In this document: positions 36,096 through 39,647 of the stretch, piece by piece
How the letters are laid out: each line of letters opens with the position of its first letter
Numbering within the stretch: the first letter of the stretch is position 1
Origin: a bacterium
GTDB lineage: Bacteria > Myxococcota_A > UBA9042
DNA length: 39,647 nucleotides
Direction of reading: 5' to 3'
Assembly (NCBI GenBank): GCA_030425545.1
Contig: JAUIAC010000022.1
Span: 1 to 39,647 of the forward strand
The notes under the pieces: model-generated
The model's input: the letters and a program-made list of their open reading frames with translations, nothing else
Told to the model about the DNA's origin: nothing
The model's database searches: none
Made by a program: the position numbers and the translations under genes

Positions 36096-36124
36096 GGGCT
36101 ACACGGTGGCGGCGAGCAGGTCAA
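36096..36124 (-). promoter_or_regulatory. Putative promoter of the ABC-F gene
   Basis: On the minus strand TTGACC (36119-36124, five of six) and TAGCCC (36096-36101, poor) are 17 bp apart. The transcript would start near 36089 with a short leader containing the GGAGG site. Confidence 0.35.
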
Positions 36125-36237
36125 CGCCGGGCGCCGTCTACGGAGGGGCGCATGCGAGCTCGCGGGCGCGCCCTCCGCGCCAGACGCCGGCGTCCGACAC
36201 CGGGGCCTGACGTCGGGCCGAGCGCGCCCGCTGCCGG

Positions 36238-39200
36238 CTACAGCCCCTGCGCCGGATGGTCGCTGGCGTGCGGCGCGCGCGGGCAGTAGGTGACCCAGTC
36301 GCTGGCCTGGTTGAGGCCGCTCCACAGGCTGTGGCCCTGGTAGTGGTGGGCGTGCTTGGGGTCCGACACGCTCGCGGAGGTGCTGCACGAGCGCGGCTTC
36401 CTGGCCACCGCGCAGGTCAGCTCCAGGGTCTCAAAGCTCGGCAGGTTGGTCTCCGGCTTGCAGCCGAACTTGTTCATGTTCCCCCAGCAGACCTGGTCGG
36501 CGACGCTGCTGCCGTCCGGGAACTTGCTGCCGTCGGTCCGGATGAGCTGCAGCGCCCCGCGCGCCGGCACCATGGCCATGACCGTGGTGTGCTGCAGGTC
36601 GGGCTTCGGCAGCGACGTGTCGTACGACAGGGGCGCGACCAGGAGGTAGCCGCGCGGCGGGATGGTCAGCTTGGTGCACTGGCTGTTGGCGGTGCACGGC
36701 TTGACCCCCTCGCCCTGGCAGCGGCAGTTGGTGTCGCTGCCCGCGCAGGGCGCGTTGCTCTGGTTGACGCAGATCCCGGTCGGGAAGATGGGCGACACCG
36801 TCTTCACGCCTGAGACCTGGTCCAAGAAGCGCAGCACCAGCCCGCCGATGTCCGCGGCGACGTAGCCCGGGTTGTACAGCTCCACGTACTCGTTGGTGGT
36901 CTTGTCGCCGCCCTTGAACGCCGGCCCCAGCGCGTCGAACTGGCTGATGACGACGCGCAGGTCGCACTTGCCCGTCTTCACGTTGCACACCGCGCCCTTG
37001 TTGCACGCGCCAGCGCAGCTTGGATCGACGCACTTCTCCGCGCCGGCGACGTAGTTGCAGCGCAGGCCCGCCGCGCACTTGCCGCCGCACGCCGGGGCGT
37101 AGTCTCCGCCGCCGAGCGAGTGCGCGGTGTGCTGCAGCAAGATCAGCCAGTCCTTGCTGTCGTCCTGCGTGTCGAGCCCGTTGCCCGCCAGCTCTTCGTC
37201 GCCGCCCGGCGCCATGGACAGCCCGTTGGACTGGGCCGAAGCCTTGCGCACCATGGGGAAGCCCTCGGGCACCTCGCTCACCGAGAGCGCGGTCCCGGTC
37301 GGGTTCGGGGACTTGCCCCAGCCAAAGCGGTCGAGCTCCACGTCGGTCCGCGGGTCCACCAACTTCACCGCGCCGCCCAGCTTGTCGAGCTTCAGCGTCG
37401 GGACGACCAGATCCACCCCGGCGTTCTTGCCCGCCCACGCCGCCGTCGCGATGAGGTAGTAGCGCTTCGGCGGCATCGTCGTCCCGCCTGGGATCTGGGC
37501 CACCGCGCCGCCCCACGAGCCGGCCCCTGACGTGCCGCTGCCCTTGACGTAGAGCTGCAGGCCCGAGAGATCAGCGGACTTGGCTCCAGCGTTGTACAGC
37601 TCGACGAACTGCGCCTTGGCGTCGCCCTTGGCGTGCACGAGGACCTCAGAGAGCACCACGCGGTTGGCGCTGTCGACCACGCACGACGACACCAGCGTCG
37701 AGCACTTCTGCCCGGGGCCGCAGCCCAGAGAGCACTTGGTGTCGGCCACACACTTCGCCGCGCCCTTGCCGGCGAAGTCGCACACCTTGCCGCCGGTGCA
37801 CGTTCCGCCACACGCGGGCTCGTACACGGACTTGTTCTGCGGGTCGGGCACCACGCGCTCGACGAAGTCGGCCTTGTTGTCCCCCGTGTCGACGTCGTTG
37901 CCAGCGAGCCACTCCCCACCCCAGGGGGCGAGCAGCTTGGCCGTGGACTTGCTGCTGGCGCGACGCTCCATGGCGCGCGCGGCGGGCCACGGCGCCAGCG
38001 GCGTCCCCTCGCCGCCCTTGGCCCCCACACCCCACGCCACAGCGTCGTGCAGCAGCGTGTGCGGCAGGTCGAAGACCCGAATCTGCAGGCCCTCGGGGTC
38101 GAGCGAGAAGCCCTTGCTGGTGTAGTCCGGCTTGACGCCGCCCGGCAGCTTCGCGCCCTGGGCCGCCAGCAGCAGGTAGCCGTTCGCCGGCACCTCGTCG
38201 CCCTTCTTGAAGGCGAACCTGGTCTTCCACTCCGCCAGGTTCGTGCTCCCCGCAGGCCGGGTCTGCACCACGTAGCCCGCGAGATCGGTCTTGTTGTCCA
38301 GGCTGCTGTGCAGCTCGATGTAGTCGTCCAGCGGGTCACAGGGGTCGCCCACGTAGAGCTCGGACACCAGCACCTTCTTCGTCCCGGTGAACGCGCACGC
38401 GGCCTTGCCGTCGCCAGGGTCGACGCACTTGGCGAAGGGTCCGCACGTGCCCTGCGTCGGCGCGTACTGGCAGCCCTTCTTGGGGTCGCAGCTGTCGAGC
38501 GTGCACACGTTCTCGTCGTCGCACTGGATGTTGGCGCCGAAGCACACGCCCTTGCCGAAGACGCAGGTGTCCTTCTCCGTGCAGGCGCTGCCGTCGTCAC
38601 AGTCCCCGCTGATGGGATCGAACACGCACCCGTCGGGCAGCTTGTTCTTGTCGCAGCTGTCGGCCGTGCACGGGTTGTCGTCGTTGCACGTCTTCTTGTC
38701 GCCGTTGACACAGCTCTTGCCGTCGCACTTCCCCGGCATCGTGCACGGGTCGTTGTCGTCACACGTCACCTTGTTGGGCAGCTGCACGCAGCCCTTGTCC
38801 TTGTCGCAGCTGTCGTCGGTGCACAGGTTGCCGTCGTCGCACTTCTTCGCCTGCTGCCCAGGCAGGCACTTGCCCAGCTTGCCGTCGCACAGGTCACCGA
38901 GGGTGCACTGATCGCCGTCGTCACAGGGATCTGTGCTCGCGGGGAAGACACAGCCCTTGCCGGTCTGGCAGGCGTCCTTGGTGCAGGGGTTGTCGTCCTT
39001 GCACACCTTCTCCTTGGCGCCGACGCACTTGCCGCCGGTGCACGCGCTGGCCTCGGTGCACAGGTTGCCGTCCTCACACGCCTTGCCCTCGAGCGCCTTG
39101 GCGTCGATGACACAGCCGCCGAGCACGCCTGGGTCGCAGCTGTCGGTGGTGCAGGGGTTGAAGTCGTCGCACACGTTGGGTGTGCCCACACACGCGCCGT

Positions 39201-39647
39201 CTTTGCAGGCGTCCTTGAGCGTGCAGGGCGAGTCGTCGGAGCAGGCCGCGCCGTCGGTGGCCTTGGTCTGCTTGCACTGCCCGGTGGTCGGCTCGCACGC
39301 GGTCTTGGCGCACGTGGAGTCCGGTGACCACTTGGCGCCGGAAGACTGGCACGCCAGCGCGGTCTTGGACTTGCCGTCGCTGCACACGCCCAACCCGCAG
39401 GTCACGCTCTTGGCCGGGTCCCACATGCACTTGCCCGCGGAGGCGACGCACGCGTACCCGCCGAGGCACTTGTTGCCTGGCGCGAGCCCGTCGCAGTCCT
39501 TGTCCACCGTGCACTCACAGGTGTCTTTTCCGGGGCCGCAGGCACCGTCGAGGCAGGCGTCGTCCTTCGAGCAGGGGTCGCCGTCGTCACACGGCGCGTT
39601 GTTGTCCTTGAACACGCAGCCCACGTTGGCGTCGCAGGTGTCGTCGG
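36238..39647 (-). CDS. Giant cysteine-rich surface protein with three lamin-tail domains, N-terminus outside window
   Basis: At least 1135 residues; the frame is open to the window edge, so the start is missing. The region 38400-39647 is a run of about ten short cysteine repeats with the pattern CDDGxxCTxDxCxxxxGCV, like the slime-mould (Dicty_CTDC) repeat. Then come three lamin-tail domains: KKVLVSELYVGDPCDPLDDYIELHS (near 38385-37960), RVVLSEVLVHAKGDAKAQFVELYNAG (near 37665-37270) and LRVVISQFDALG...NEYVELYNPG (near 36965-36430). Short cysteine-rich modules (CGGTCTGGKVCDF, CGGKCAAGLRCNY) separate them. Lamin-tail domains occur in many secreted myxobacterial and bacterial surface proteins. 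The C-terminus has no sorting signal. Role is not established; adhesion or surface layer is a guess. Confidence 0.88.
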   Translation of the reverse strand, partial: DDTCDANVGCVFKDNNAPCDDGDPCSKDDACLDGACGPGKDTCECTVDKDCDGLAPGNKCLGGYACVASAGKCMWDPAKSVTCGLGVCSDGKSKTALACQSSGAKWSPDSTCAKTACEPTTGQCKQTKATDGAACSDDSPCTLKDACKDGACVGTPNVCDDFNPCTTDSCDPGVLGGCVIDAKALEGKACEDGNLCTEASACTGGKCVGAKEKVCKDDNPCTKDACQTGKGCVFPASTDPCDDGDQCTLGDLCDGKLGKCLPGQQAKKCDDGNLCTDDSCDKDKGCVQLPNKVTCDDNDPCTMPGKCDGKSCVNGDKKTCNDDNPCTADSCDKNKLPDGCVFDPISGDCDDGSACTEKDTCVFGKGVCFGANIQCDDENVCTLDSCDPKKGCQYAPTQGTCGPFAKCVDPGDGKAACAFTGTKKVLVSELYVGDPCDPLDDYIELHSSLDNKTDLAGYVVQTRPAGSTNLAEWKTRFAFKKGDEVPANGYLLLAAQGAKLPGGVKPDYTSKGFSLDPEGLQIRVFDLPHTLLHDAVAWGVGAKGGEGTPLAPWPAARAMERRASSKSTAKLLAPWGGEWLAGNDVDTGDNKADFVERVVPDPQNKSVYEPACGGTCTGGKVCDFAGKGAAKCVADTKCSLGCGPGQKCSTLVSSCVVDSANRVVLSEVLVHAKGDAKAQFVELYNAGAKSADLSGLQLYVKGSGTSGAGSWGGAVAQIPGGTTMPPKRYYLIATAAWAGKNAGVDLVVPTLKLDKLGGAVKLVDPRTDVELDRFGWGKSPNPTGTALSVSEVPEGFPMVRKASAQSNGLSMAPGGDEELAGNGLDTQDDSKDWLILLQHTAHSLGGGDYAPACGGKCAAGLRCNYVAGAEKCVDPSCAGACNKGAVCNVKTGKCDLRVVISQFDALGPAFKGGDKTTNEYVELYNPGYVAADIGGLVLRFLDQVSGVKTVSPIFPTGICVNQSNAPCAGSDTNCRCQGEGVKPCTANSQCTKLTIPPRGYLLVAPLSYDTSLPKPDLQHTTVMAMVPARGALQLIRTDGSKFPDGSSVADQVCWGNMNKFGCKPETNLPSFETLELTCAVARKPRSCSTSASVSDPKHAHHYQGHSLWSGLNQASDWVTYCPRAPHASDHPAQGL

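Overview
The window is about 70% GC. The myxobacterium-like (Myxococcota) chromosome assignment rests on sequence traits, not on a database match: a short GC-motif/hydrophobic/Arg C-terminal tail of the MYXO-CTERM type, a very large cysteine-rich lamin-tail surface protein, a Hanks-type Ser/Thr kinase fused to a helical-repeat region, many lipoproteins, and a lysS-lolE-lolD-bamA gene order. Both window edges cut genes: a fasciclin lipoprotein at the left and the cysteine-rich lamin-tail protein at the right. No IS element, prophage, CRISPR array or rRNA was seen. Most of the window is chromosomal core plus secreted proteins.

Left part (1-11.6 kb): a FAS1 lipoprotein, a small PsiF-repeat protein and a YchJ-type protein, then a tightly overlapped minus-strand run: lysS, an unusually large lolC/E permease, lolD, bamA, a redoxin-like protein, a PldB-like lipase and alkB. 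Several genes overlap by GTGA/ATGA junctions, so they are probably co-translated. The run couples lysyl-tRNA supply, lipoprotein export and outer-membrane protein assembly with a lipid hydrolase and alkylation repair. A tRNA-Pro(GGG) gene with its own terminator lies just upstream of lysS, and the terminator sits almost on the lysS ribosome binding site.

Middle (11.8-25.5 kb): a metallophosphoesterase; a minus-strand group with a PI-PLC-like lipoprotein, an OmpA-type lipoprotein, an ABC1/UbiB kinase, a small helical protein and a lipoprotein; a zinc-ribbon protein; a membrane-anchored solenoid Ser/Thr kinase; a head-to-head pair of related GT-C membrane glycosyltransferases; and holB (DNA polymerase III delta prime).

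Right part (25.8-39.6 kb): a secreted TIG-domain protein with a sorting tail followed by a clear intrinsic terminator, a POT peptide transporter, a cysteine-rich lipoprotein, an unrecognised 706-residue protein built from about six 55-66 residue repeats, a PhyH-like Fe(II)/2-oxoglutarate dioxygenase, a degenerate intergenic copy of the ABC-F gene end, an ABC-F ATPase and the lamin-tail protein. The best candidate for something undescribed is the repeat protein at 30658-32778, possibly together with the dioxygenase 107 bp downstream.
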